Made by a program: the position numbers and the translations under genes
Shown here: positions 6,365 through 13,647 of the stretch, one piece after another
Position numbering within the stretch: position 1 is the stretch's first letter
Layout: each line of letters begins with the position of its first letter
Notes under the pieces: model-generated
What the model saw: only the letters and a program-made list of their open reading frames with translations
Databases searched by the model: none
What the model was told of the DNA's origin: nothing
From: an uncultured Christensenellaceae bacterium
GTDB taxonomy: Bacteria; Bacillota; Clostridia; Christensenellales; Borkfalkiaceae
Reading direction: 5' to 3'
Length of the DNA: 64,000 bases
Assembly (NCBI GenBank): GCA_910589015.1
Contig: CAJUSA010000005.1
Span: 66,786 to 130,785, forward strand

Positions 6365-8785
6365 ATGAACAAAATTAAAATCCGTTTCAGTATCATAACC
6401 GCACTTCTCATCGCGTTGGTTTTTACGATGGGATTTGCAGTGGGGGCGCTCTTCCCTCAGAAAATGCGCGCTTCGGCGGCGACCACCTACGAACCCGCTA
6501 AGATTTTTTCGGCGGGCGCGGGCAGCACCGTTACCGCGTTCAAAACGGGAACGGACGAGGCGGACAAGGCTTACGTCGGTTTCTCGATGAAACAGAACGA
6601 GAGCAGAGTTTACTACCGCCGTTCGCTCGCTTATAAATGGTATGAAAAAGCCGAGGCGACGGAAACAGGGCTTGCCAATCCCGGTAAAGCCGTGCTCTTC
6701 TCGATGACCTTCTCGTTCCCGCAGATCAACTTCAAGGAATTTTCGCTTTCGTTCGAATGCGACGAAGAGAACGTCACGAAAGACGGCAAATCGACCAACA
6801 AGATTTCGTTCGAGATGACCGAAGACGGCATCGGCGCGAAGGTTTCGCCTTCCGTGGGCGAAATGTCGCATTTAAGACATAAGTCTTCGGATATCACCGA
6901 CTGGACGGGCGACTTCACCCTTTCGTTTATCGAAGGCAAGACGGCGGGCGAATTCATTCTTTCTCTCGTTTATACCGACGGCATTCACACGCTGAGCTAT
7001 TTCGACGATACCGAAAGCGACAGAAACGAATTTGTGTTCAACAACATCGGCGATAATTATGCCGAATACCGTTCCTCCGCCGCAAGCAAACCCAACACGC
7101 CGATCATCTTTATGACTAAGTTCGACGAGGAAGAGGAAGCCGCAGAGGGCGAAGAAGAAAAAGAAACCGAACAGAAAGTTCTTGTCAAAGAACTGAACGG
7201 GCAGTCGTTCGAAGTGACGGGTTACACCGTTGCCGACGATGCCGAGCTCACGGGCGGCACGGTTGCGATCACGGGCGGATCGGTTACCGACACCAAAGCG
7301 CCTGCGCTCGTGCTCAGCGAAACCATTTATTCGTTTGTGCTCGGCAGCAAATATGCGCTCACGCATCATGCGATCGACGTGCTTGACGACAGCGTCACCG
7401 TCACCCGCCGTTATTATAACGCGGTAAAAGGGGAAGACGGACTTCTCGCCAAACCCGACGAAAGCTCGACCGACGATTACGAAACACTCACGACCTCGAA
7501 GGGCTTTTATCCCATTGACGATACGCAGAATATCGCGTATTTCTCGATCCGTTTCGAACTCGAAGACGGCAGAACCAAAGCGGAGGGCGAAAAGGATTAC
7601 GTTTACCTCAGCTGGTACGCCGATCCGAGCGCGCTGTATACCGAAAACGGCTGGGATTATATCAAGGCGGAAGAGAACAGACATGATCCCGTTTACAAGA
7701 TCATCACGACCGATACGGCGAGCGGAAAGGGCGTCAACACCGAAACGACCGATTACAACGAACTCGTGACCGCTTATCAGCAGCTTGTCACCGCGGCGGC
7801 GGAAAAGACGAGCGCGGGCGAGGGCGCTTATATCTATCTTCCCTCGTTGCGCGATCTGGTCGGCAGCAAGTCGGCGGATTACCGTAACCTCAAGTTCAAC
7901 GTTTCGTATTTCACGAAACAGCAGAACGCCGATTCTTCGCCGCTCTCGCAGACTTCGCTCAGTTACAACGCGCTTAAACTTCCCGTCACGATCGAAGGGG
8001 AATACTGCTTCCGTTTCTATGTGACCGACGCGGCAGGCAACGCCATCAAACTCTACGACGACGAAAACGAACTGGTGGAAGTAACGGGCAGCAACGTCTG
8101 GGATTTCGACATCATTCCCACGTTTACGTTCAAAGTCAATTATAAGGGCGCAAGCATCGAAGACAGCGGCGAACAGACGCTCGGCTACCGCGAATCGACT
8201 TATAACATCAAAAATTTCGATATTGTTGCACTTTCGGGCTATGAAACCGACTACGCCTTGTATTACTTCGACGAGAGCAAGCTCGAAGGAACGAATAATT
8301 CGGTGCCTTCCTATTCGCAGTTCGTGCAGGACGTGAAGAAGTACATGGAAGAAAAGGATTACGAAGCCTATAAAAACTGTCTTGTCGAAATTCAGCCTTT
8401 CAACACCGAATACAATAAAGACGACGAAGAATGGGACGCGACAGACAACGATTATAACTGGAATCCGAAGGACTCGTCGCTCTCGTTCGTGCCGCAGAAT
8501 TCGGGGTTCTATGTGGTCAAAGTCACCGTTTCCGACGCGCACATGGCGGGTAAATCGGTCGACGGCTATCAGGTCATCGAGATCCGCAACCCCATCGACG
8601 TGACGCCGGGCAGATCGAACTGGCTCGAAAATAACCGCCTTTCGGTTATCCTGTTCAGTATTTCGGGTGCGCTTGCGGTGGCAATCGTGGTGTTGCTCGT
8701 TGTGAAACCTTCCGAGAAGACGCCCGAAGACGTCGATCTCAGCAAACTCAAGGGCAAGAAGAAAGAAAAGCCTGCGAAAAAGTAA
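6365..8785 (+). CDS. Large cell-surface protein with Ig-like segments and C-terminal membrane anchor
   Basis: The 806-residue protein starts with a signal peptide (basic MNKIKIR, hydrophobic core, cleavage near ASA at 36-38). It continues with beta-rich segments, an acidic Glu-rich linker (about residues 255-275), and at least two stretches like bacterial Ig-like domains (one containing YCFRFYVTDAAGN, one containing FYVVKVTVSDAHM). It ends with a membrane helix (about 759-780) and a lysine-rich 26-residue tail. It should sit outside the cell, anchored by its C-terminus. There is no LPXTG motif. The gene stands alone, with its own promoter and a strong terminator. I do not recognise a specific family, and the function is unknown. 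Confidence 0.8.
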   Translation: MNKIKIRFSIITALLIALVFTMGFAVGALFPQKMRASAATTYEPAKIFSAGAGSTVTAFKTGTDEADKAYVGFSMKQNESRVYYRRSLAYKWYEKAEATETGLANPGKAVLFSMTFSFPQINFKEFSLSFECDEENVTKDGKSTNKISFEMTEDGIGAKVSPSVGEMSHLRHKSSDITDWTGDFTLSFIEGKTAGEFILSLVYTDGIHTLSYFDDTESDRNEFVFNNIGDNYAEYRSSAASKPNTPIIFMTKFDEEEEAAEGEEEKETEQKVLVKELNGQSFEVTGYTVADDAELTGGTVAITGGSVTDTKAPALVLSETIYSFVLGSKYALTHHAIDVLDDSVTVTRRYYNAVKGEDGLLAKPDESSTDDYETLTTSKGFYPIDDTQNIAYFSIRFELEDGRTKAEGEKDYVYLSWYADPSALYTENGWDYIKAEENRHDPVYKIITTDTASGKGVNTETTDYNELVTAYQQLVTAAAEKTSAGEGAYIYLPSLRDLVGSKSADYRNLKFNVSYFTKQQNADSSPLSQTSLSYNALKLPVTIEGEYCFRFYVTDAAGNAIKLYDDENELVEVTGSNVWDFDIIPTFTFKVNYKGASIEDSGEQTLGYRESTYNIKNFDIVALSGYETDYALYYFDESKLEGTNNSVPSYSQFVQDVKKYMEEKDYEAYKNCLVEIQPFNTEYNKDDEEWDATDNDYNWNPKDSSLSFVPQNSGFYVVKVTVSDAHMAGKSVDGYQVIEIRNPIDVTPGRSNWLENNRLSVILFSISGALAVAIVVLLVVKPSEKTPEDVDLSKLKGKKKEKPAKK

Positions 8786-8790
8786 AAAAC

Positions 8791-8819
8791 AAAATGCGCC
8801 GCAAAACGGCGCATTTTTT
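8791..8819 (+). terminator. Intrinsic terminator after the surface protein gene
   Basis: An 11-bp stem (8791-8801 with 8807-8817), a CAAAA loop and a T-run end the transcript. Confidence 0.9.
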
Positions 8820-8830
8820 CTGTAGAGAAA

Positions 8831-9601
8831 ATGAAATTCGATCCGATCCGAAAGATAAAAGTACTGATCGACGCATACGACGATACGCATAATTTCACCT
8901 GCGATCTGTGCGGGTGCGAGGTGTTTGCGGGCGAGCGCGTCTGCGCCGACTGCATGAAAACGCTGCCCCTCAACAACGGCGCGATCTGCCCGTTCTGCGG
9001 CAGAAAGGTCGGCGAGGCGGGCGCCTGTCTCGATTGCAAGGAAAAACCGCTCGGCGCGGAAAAAGCGCGTTCGGTATGCACGCACGAGGGCAAGGCGGCG
9101 GAAACGGTGTTGCGTTTCAAACGCGGCGCGCGCTATTTTTGTCGCACGTTCGCTTATTTGGCGTTGCCCGTTCTGCAACGTGAATTTGCCGACGCCGATC
9201 TACTCACCTATGTTCCCATGACGAAAAAGGCGTTCAAAAAGCGCGGATACAATCAGGCGGAACTCTTATGCGCACAGCTCGCCCGTCTGTCGGAAAAACC
9301 GATGGGCGAAGTGCTTGTAAAAAAGAAGGAAACCGAACAACAGAAGAGCCTCGGCAGGCGCGAACGCGAAGAAAATTTAACGGGCTGTTTCGGCGTGATT
9401 GAAAAAGAGGCGGTTAAAGACAAAAAGATTTTGCTGATCGACGACGTGATGACGACGGGCGCGACGGTGGGGGAAATCAGTTCGGTGCTCAAAAAAGCGG
9501 GCGCGCAAAGCGTGTACGTTCTCACAATAACGAGCGTTACCCGCCCGTTGCCGTTCGGGAAAACGGACGGAAAGAAAAAAATCCGCCCAAATGCGCCGTA
9601 A
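8831..9601 (+). CDS. comFC: ComFC-type phosphoribosyltransferase-like protein
   Basis: This 256-residue protein has two zinc-ribbon-like Cys clusters (C24/C27/C38/C41 and C53/C56/C66/C69) followed by a type I phosphoribosyltransferase fold with the PRPP-binding LLIDDVMTTGAT motif at 201-212. ComFC proteins assist natural transformation, where single-stranded DNA is handled in the cytoplasm. The gene starts only 12 nt after a terminator, with a weak AGAGA ribosome binding site, so expression may depend on read-through. No ComFA helicase gene is adjacent. Confidence 0.9.
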   Translation: MKFDPIRKIKVLIDAYDDTHNFTCDLCGCEVFAGERVCADCMKTLPLNNGAICPFCGRKVGEAGACLDCKEKPLGAEKARSVCTHEGKAAETVLRFKRGARYFCRTFAYLALPVLQREFADADLLTYVPMTKKAFKKRGYNQAELLCAQLARLSEKPMGEVLVKKKETEQQKSLGRREREENLTGCFGVIEKEAVKDKKILLIDDVMTTGATVGEISSVLKKAGAQSVYVLTITSVTRPLPFGKTDGKKKIRPNAP

Positions 9602-9607
9602 ATTTAT

Positions 9608-9636
9608 TTGACAAAATCCATAAAAAATGCTATACT
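9608..9636 (+). promoter_or_regulatory. Promoter of the MATE exporter leader
   Basis: TTGACA (9608-9613) and TATACT (9631-9636) with a 17-bp spacer predict a start near 9643, giving a structured leader of about 120 nt. Confidence 0.8.
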
Positions 9637-9646
9637 ACACAATGTT

Positions 9647-9757
9647 GAACAGCAATGAAAGGCGTAGAATTTCGACGGAATTCTACGCCTTTATTCTGTT
9701 CTTCGCAGGTTTCAGACGATCTTTCCTCCGACAAAGACGAATTGCGTTATTCGGAGG
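9647..9757 (+). promoter_or_regulatory. Structured mRNA leader with RBS-sequestering hairpin
   Basis: The leader holds a 14-bp perfect stem (9658-9671 with 9679-9692), extended by an outer helix GAACAG/CTGTTC (9647-9652 with 9696-9701). Then CCTCCGA (9725-9731) is perfectly complementary to TCGGAGG (9751-9757), which contains the GGAGG ribosome binding site of the MATE gene. The second helix would block translation unless opened. No known riboswitch class fits that I can see, so a ligand-, temperature- or protein-controlled switch is only an inference. Confidence 0.6.
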
Positions 9758-9763
9758 TATTTA

Positions 9764-11185
9764 ATGGAAAATCAACAAAGTTCGGAATTTTTAGGGAAAG
9801 AAAAAATATCGAAACTCATGGTAAAATTTTGTATCCCTTGCGTTCTTTCGTTGCTTGTCAGCGCGTTGTATAATATCGTCGACCAGATTTTTGTGGGGAA
9901 CAGCGAACTTTCCACGCTCGGCAATGCGGCAACGGGCGTCGTATTCCCAATTTTTATCATCGCGCAGGGGTTTGCGTGGTATTTCGGCGACGGTTCGGCG
10001 GCATATATCAATATCCGTCAGGGAAAGGGCGACACCGAAAAAATCCATAAATGCGTCGGTACGGGCATGACGTTCACCCTTATCGTAAGCGTCATTCTGC
10101 TTGCCGTGTTCTATCCGCTCAAAACGCAGATCCTCACGCTTTTCGGTGCGTCGGAAAACAGCATCGGTTATGCCGTCGAATATTTCAATATCATTCTCGG
10201 TTTTTTCCCGATCTACATGTTATCCAACATGATAAACGCCGTCGTGCGCGCCGACGGCAGTCCGTCGTGGTCGATGCTCTCGATGCTTGCGGGTGCGATC
10301 GTCAATATCATTCTCGATCCGATCTTTATTTTTGCCTGCAAGTGGGGCATGGCGGGTGCGGCGTGGGCGACCGTGATCGGGCAGGCCGTTTCGTTCGTCA
10401 TCTCAATTGCCTATCTGTTCCGCACCAAGACCTTCCGTCTTAAACTGAAAAGTTTGATCCCTGATTTCAGAGTGTACGGCGAGGCGTTCAAGCTCGGGCT
10501 TTCTTCACTCATTACGCAGATGACGATCGTCGTCATTTCGCTTGTCTGCAATATTATGCTTGCAAAGTACGGTTCGATGTCGAAATACGGCGCCGATATT
10601 CCCATCGCCGTGATCGGCATCGAGAGCAAGGTGTTTACGGTCGTCATCAATATCGTGGTGGGTATCGTGCTCGGCTGCCAGCCCATAATCGGTTATAATA
10701 TGGGCGCAAAAAATTTCGACAGGGTCAAAAAATTATACCGCGCGATCTTGCTCAGCACCGTTATCGTCGGGCTTGCGGCAACGATTTTGTTCGAAGCCGC
10801 GCCCGACGCGGTGGTCGGCATGTTCGGGAAACCCACGAATATTCCCAACCCCGAAGATTACTGGGATTTTTCACGCAAAACGTTCCGCATTTTTCTTGCG
10901 CTCGTCACGTTAACCTGTTTGATCAAAATGTCGTCGATTTTCTTTCAGGCGGTGGGTAAGCCCGTGTTTGCGGTGCTCACCTCGCTCATAAGAGATATTA
11001 TCTGTTTCGTTCCGCTTATTTGCGTTTTGCCGATTTTCCTCGGCGTAAACGGCATTCTGATTTCCGCGCCGATCGCCGATTTGCTTGCTATGATCGTCAC
11101 CGCGGTTTTAACGGCGGTGTTCTTTTTGGGCATAAAAAAGGCAAAGCGGCAAGCGAAAGAATCCGAAAAGATCGAAGAAGAGTAA
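9764..11185 (+). CDS. MATE family multidrug/Na+ efflux transporter
   Basis: The 473-residue protein has twelve predicted membrane helices in two homologous halves, with the MATE-typical VDQIFVG segment in helix 1 and a matching internal repeat in the second half. Members export cationic drugs, dyes or metabolites in exchange for sodium or protons. The ATG lies 6 nt after GGAGG, and this GGAGG is locked in a leader helix. The gene is monocistronic, flanked by its own promoter and by the hairpin at the tRNA-Val gene. The substrate cannot be told from the sequence. Confidence 0.92.
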   Translation: MENQQSSEFLGKEKISKLMVKFCIPCVLSLLVSALYNIVDQIFVGNSELSTLGNAATGVVFPIFIIAQGFAWYFGDGSAAYINIRQGKGDTEKIHKCVGTGMTFTLIVSVILLAVFYPLKTQILTLFGASENSIGYAVEYFNIILGFFPIYMLSNMINAVVRADGSPSWSMLSMLAGAIVNIILDPIFIFACKWGMAGAAWATVIGQAVSFVISIAYLFRTKTFRLKLKSLIPDFRVYGEAFKLGLSSLITQMTIVVISLVCNIMLAKYGSMSKYGADIPIAVIGIESKVFTVVINIVVGIVLGCQPIIGYNMGAKNFDRVKKLYRAILLSTVIVGLAATILFEAAPDAVVGMFGKPTNIPNPEDYWDFSRKTFRIFLALVTLTCLIKMSSIFFQAVGKPVFAVLTSLIRDIICFVPLICVLPIFLGVNGILISAPIADLLAMIVTAVLTAVFFLGIKKAKRQAKESEKIEEE

Positions 11186-11250
11186 AAAGTTTTCGGGAAG
11201 GAACCCGAAAGCTCGTCGCGCGAACCTGTGGGAATACACCGTTCGTTTGT

Positions 11251-11314
11251 CTGTTGCCCCTACCAAAAAACCCGAGCGGCAAAAGCCGCTCGGGTTTTTT
11301 GGTAGGGGCAACAG
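11251..11314. repeat. Perfect 30-bp inverted repeat that mirrors the tRNA-Val 3' end
   Basis: Positions 11251-11280 and 11285-11314 are exact inverse complements with a 4-nt AAAA loop. The right arm contains the last 15 bases of tRNA-Val plus its terminator half. The left arm is a mirrored copy on the other strand, and similarity to the T-arm continues a little further left (CGAACCTGTG also occurs at 11221-11230). The palindrome serves as a terminator in both directions. Confidence 0.85.
11263..11300 (-). terminator. Bidirectional terminator between MATE gene and tRNA-Val
   Basis: The core stem CCCGAGCGGC/GCCGCTCGGG with an AAAA loop is flanked by A6 on one side and T6 on the other, so it ends both the plus-strand MATE message and the minus-strand tRNA transcript. 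Confidence 0.9.
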
Positions 11315-11376
11315 GGCTCGAACCTGTGACCTCACGCATGTGAAGCGTGCGCTCTAACCAACTGAGCTATGCCCCC
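11300..11376 (-). tRNA. tRNA-Val(CAC) with encoded CCA
   Basis: On the minus strand the sequence folds into a full cloverleaf: 7-bp acceptor (with a G-U first pair), D-arm GCTC/GAGC, anticodon arm CACGC/GCGTG around loop TTCACAT (anticodon CAC), a 5-nt variable region and T-arm ACAGG/CCTGT, ending in A and CCA. It reads GUG valine codons. It has its own promoter and terminator. Confidence 0.95.
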
Positions 11377-11389
11377 GAAGACTATTGCT

Positions 11390-11418
11390 ATTTTAACTTG
11401 TTTAGCGGCGTTTGTCAA
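11390..11418 (-). promoter_or_regulatory. Promoter of tRNA-Val
   Basis: On the minus strand TTGACA (11413-11418) and TAAAAT (11390-11395) are 17 bp apart and end 14 bp before the mature 5' end. Confidence 0.8.
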
Positions 11419-11466
11419 TCGTTTTTGAGTATATAAAAAAATTTTTATATTTTTTCCGTCAGATTG

Positions 11467-11496
11467 TTGACAAATGTTCTCGGCGTGTAGTATGAT
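11467..11496 (+). promoter_or_regulatory. Promoter of the T-box-controlled trpB transcript
   Basis: A perfect TTGACA (11467-11472) and TATGAT (11491-11496) with an 18-bp spacer predict a start near 11503, at the first bases of the T-box leader. Confidence 0.75.
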
Positions 11497-11502
11497 GAAT
11501 AA

Positions 11503-11752
11503 AACCGATGAGGTAAAGTAGTAGTTTTAAGCAAGCGGATTTTCAGCGAGTTTCCGAACGGTGGAAGGGGAACGGTCCGCATAAAACGAATGGATTACCG
11601 AGGGCGGGTGTGAAAGCAAGTAGCGCCTGACGGAACTTCCCCGTTAACGGAAGAGGGCATGACTGTGCCTGCAGAGGCAATTTTTATAATTGTGAAATTG
11701 GGTGGCAACACGGATAAATTCGTCCCAAGCGAGTTTAACCGTGTTTTTGTTT
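11503..11752 (+). ncRNA. T-box leader, predicted tRNA-Trp specificity
   Basis: The leader has stem I with an AGTA motif (11517-11520) and a GGTGG distal-loop element (about 11561). The specifier region GAA-TGG-A gives Trp codon TGG at 11591-11593. The T-box core GGGTGGCAACACGG lies at 11700-11713. A terminator stem forms from AACACGG (11707-11713) with CCGTGTT (11739-11745) followed by T residues. Uncharged tRNA-Trp would favour the antiterminator and switch on the downstream gene. The T-box core varies from the common TGGTACCGCG form. Confidence 0.88.
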
Positions 11753-11781
11753 TCCATAAAATTTTTTAAGGAGGTAGCGGT

Positions 11782-13170
11782 ATGGCTACGAAAATTCCCT
11801 ACAAAACCTATCTTACCGAGGAGGAAATGCCGCGTTCGTGGTATAACGTGAAGGCGCACATGAAGGGTGCGCACGATCCCTTTCTGAATCCCGCGACGGG
11901 CAAACCCTGCACCAAAGAAGACCTGCGTGCGGTGTTCTGCGACGAATGTATCGATCAGGAACTGAACAACACCGACGAATATATCGAAATCCCCGAAGAT
12001 ATCCGCAATTTTTATAAAACCTTCCGCCCTTCGCCTTTGGTGCGCGCTTATTTTCTCGAACGTATTCTCGATACGCCCGCGGAAATCTATTATAAATTCG
12101 AAGGCAACAATACTTCGGGCTCGCATAAGCTCAACTCCGCGGCGGCGCAGGCGTATTACGCCAAAAAACAGGGCTTGCGTTCGATTACGACCGAAACGGG
12201 CGCGGGGCAGTGGGGCACGGCGCTCTCGATGGCGGCGGCGTTCTACGGGCTGCAGCTCGACGTCTTTATGGTGAAGGTCTCTTCCGAGCAGAAACCCTAC
12301 CGCAAAGAGGTCATCCGCACATACGGCGCGAACGTCATTCCCTCGCCTTCGGAAACCACCGAGGCGGGCAGAAGGATCCTGCGCGAATTTCCCGAAACGG
12401 GCGGCTCGCTCGGTTGCGCCATTTCCGAAGCGGTGGAAAAGGCGCAAAATACGCCTTCCTGCCGCTATGTGCTTGGCTCGGTGCTCGATCACGTTTTGTT
12501 GCATCAGTCGATTATCGGTTTGGAAAGTAAAGCCGCGCTCGAAAAATACGGCGTGACGCCCGACGTCATCATCGGCTGCGCGGGCGGCGGATCCAACCTC
12601 GGCGGCTTGATTTCGCCCTATATGGGCGAGCGGTTGCAGGGGAAGAACCAAATCGAGTTTGTCGCCGTGGAACCGGCAAGCTGTCCGTCGCTCACGCGCG
12701 GAAAGTATGCTTACGATTTCTGCGACTCGGCGAAAACGACGCCGCTCGCGAAGATGTATACGCTCGGCTGCGGATTTATGCCTTCGCCCAGCCACGCGGG
12801 CGGGCTGCGTTATCACGGCATGAGCCCCATCGTATCGCGGCTGTATCACGACGGATATCTGCGCGCCGTATCGGTAAAACAGAGCGACGTATTCGACGCC
12901 GCCGTGCTGTTTGCCAAGTGCGAGGGGATCCTGCCCGCGCCCGAAAGCGCGCACGCCATTCGCGCGACGATCGACGAGGCGTTGAAGTGCAGGAAAGAAG
13001 GCAGGAAAAAGTCCATTTTGTTCGGATTGACGGGGACGGGGTATTTCGATCTGGCGGCTTATAAGCAGTATAACGACAAAACGATGAACGACTATGTGCC
13101 CACCGACGAGGATTTGCGGCGCGGGTTCGAAACCATTCCGAAGTGCGCCGCCAACGACGGCTTGCTCTGA
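11782..13170 (+). CDS. trpB: Tryptophan synthase beta chain, TrpB2-type
   Basis: The 462-residue PLP enzyme has the cofactor lysine K116 in the SGSHKLN motif and the phosphate-binding GGGSN at 268-272. The long N-terminus, starting MATKIPYKTYL and including a Cys cluster near 43-56, marks the TrpB2 (TrpB-like) subgroup rather than classical TrpB. It joins indole or an indole source with serine to form tryptophan. No trpA or other trp gene is nearby, so it may work in indole salvage or use a distant TrpA. AAGGAGG stands before the ATG. The Trp T-box leader directly upstream supports the role. Confidence 0.92.
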   Translation: MATKIPYKTYLTEEEMPRSWYNVKAHMKGAHDPFLNPATGKPCTKEDLRAVFCDECIDQELNNTDEYIEIPEDIRNFYKTFRPSPLVRAYFLERILDTPAEIYYKFEGNNTSGSHKLNSAAAQAYYAKKQGLRSITTETGAGQWGTALSMAAAFYGLQLDVFMVKVSSEQKPYRKEVIRTYGANVIPSPSETTEAGRRILREFPETGGSLGCAISEAVEKAQNTPSCRYVLGSVLDHVLLHQSIIGLESKAALEKYGVTPDVIIGCAGGGSNLGGLISPYMGERLQGKNQIEFVAVEPASCPSLTRGKYAYDFCDSAKTTPLAKMYTLGCGFMPSPSHAGGLRYHGMSPIVSRLYHDGYLRAVSVKQSDVFDAAVLFAKCEGILPAPESAHAIRATIDEALKCRKEGRKKSILFGLTGTGYFDLAAYKQYNDKTMNDYVPTDEDLRRGFETIPKCAANDGLL

Positions 13171-13227
13171 GGTGTTTTTCGATCGGAAACACGGTAATTC
13201 GACAGAGAAAGCGCGTATGCGCGGCGG

Positions 13228-13237
13228 AACATATGTT
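13228..13237. promoter_or_regulatory. Short palindrome upstream of the ArsR-like gene, possible operator
   Basis: AACATATGTT is a perfect 10-bp palindrome 26 bp before the chosen start of the ArsR-type regulator. Regulators of this family often bind AT-rich palindromes of this kind in their own promoter. Without the flanking half-sites this is a weak call. Confidence 0.3.
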
Positions 13238-13263
13238 ATTCTGTCATAAACGGAGGAATGTTT

Positions 13264-13599
13264 ATGCAGACGCTATTGCTTGACCGTCGTACGCAGGGGA
13301 TGATCGAGGGCTATGTGCCCGAAGGGGAATTGCTGACTTCGCTTGTGCGGTTCTTTTCGATTTTTTCGGATAATACCCGCCTGCGGATCTTATCGGCGCT
13401 TGCCATATCCGAAATGTGCGTCACCGATATTTCGCGCGTGCTCGATATCAACCAGACGACCGTTTCGCATCAGCTTCGTTACTTAAAAGACGCGGGCATG
13501 GCGCGCATGACGCGGCACGGGAAAATCATCTTTTATTCGCTTTCCAACGATATCGTCAACGACGTGCTCTTAAAAGGCGTTGAGTTTTTAGGATATTAA
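13264..13599 (+). CDS. ArsR-family winged-helix transcriptional regulator
   Basis: The 111-residue protein has the ArsR winged helix-turn-helix at about residues 25-95, with the recognition segment around NQTTVSHQLRYL. The classic metal site CxC in helix 3 is not kept: the sequence is EMCVTDI with one Cys, so metal sensing is uncertain. I chose the second ATG because GGAGG at 13252-13256 is 7 nt from it but only 1 nt from the first. It stands between trpB and uvrC with no target gene obvious. Confidence 0.85.
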   Translation: MQTLLLDRRTQGMIEGYVPEGELLTSLVRFFSIFSDNTRLRILSALAISEMCVTDISRVLDINQTTVSHQLRYLKDAGMARMTRHGKIIFYSLSNDIVNDVLLKGVEFLGY

Positions 13600-13612
13600 A
13601 GGCTCAATTCTC

Positions 13613-13641
13613 TTGAAAAAAACGCGCAGGTCGTGTATAAT
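13613..13641 (+). promoter_or_regulatory. Promoter of uvrC, apparently giving a leaderless mRNA
   Basis: TTGAAA (13613-13618) and a perfect TATAAT (13636-13641) with 17-bp spacing put the transcription start at about the A of the uvrC ATG (13648). No ribosome binding site precedes that ATG. Confidence 0.65.
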
Positions 13642-13647
13642 AGTAGT

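Noticed and set aside
6872..9178. A 768-codon open frame on the minus strand, and similar long antisense frames such as 36354-38009 and 38100-39425
   Set aside because: These lie fully opposite well-supported genes, have low-complexity Arg/His/Val-rich translations, no RBS and no domain signature. They arise from the biased third codon positions of the real genes.
9647..9757. Guanidine-II (mini-ykkC) riboswitch before the MATE gene
   Set aside because: ACGG and ACGA occur in the leader, but neither forms the apical tetraloop of a stable stem as the class requires.
11217..11262. A second, plus-strand tRNA-Val gene made by the mirrored copy
   Set aside because: Only the last about 13 bases plus a poor T-arm match are present. 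No D-arm, anticodon arm or acceptor partner can be formed.
11020..11343. A reading frame whose end reads GATGLEPVTSRM
   Set aside because: This ending is the translation of the tRNA-Val region, a common false protein. The rest overlaps the MATE gene out of frame.
13264..13599. Metal-sensing ArsR/SmtB regulator
   Set aside because: The helix 3 CxC metal ligands are absent, so only the DNA-binding family is claimed.
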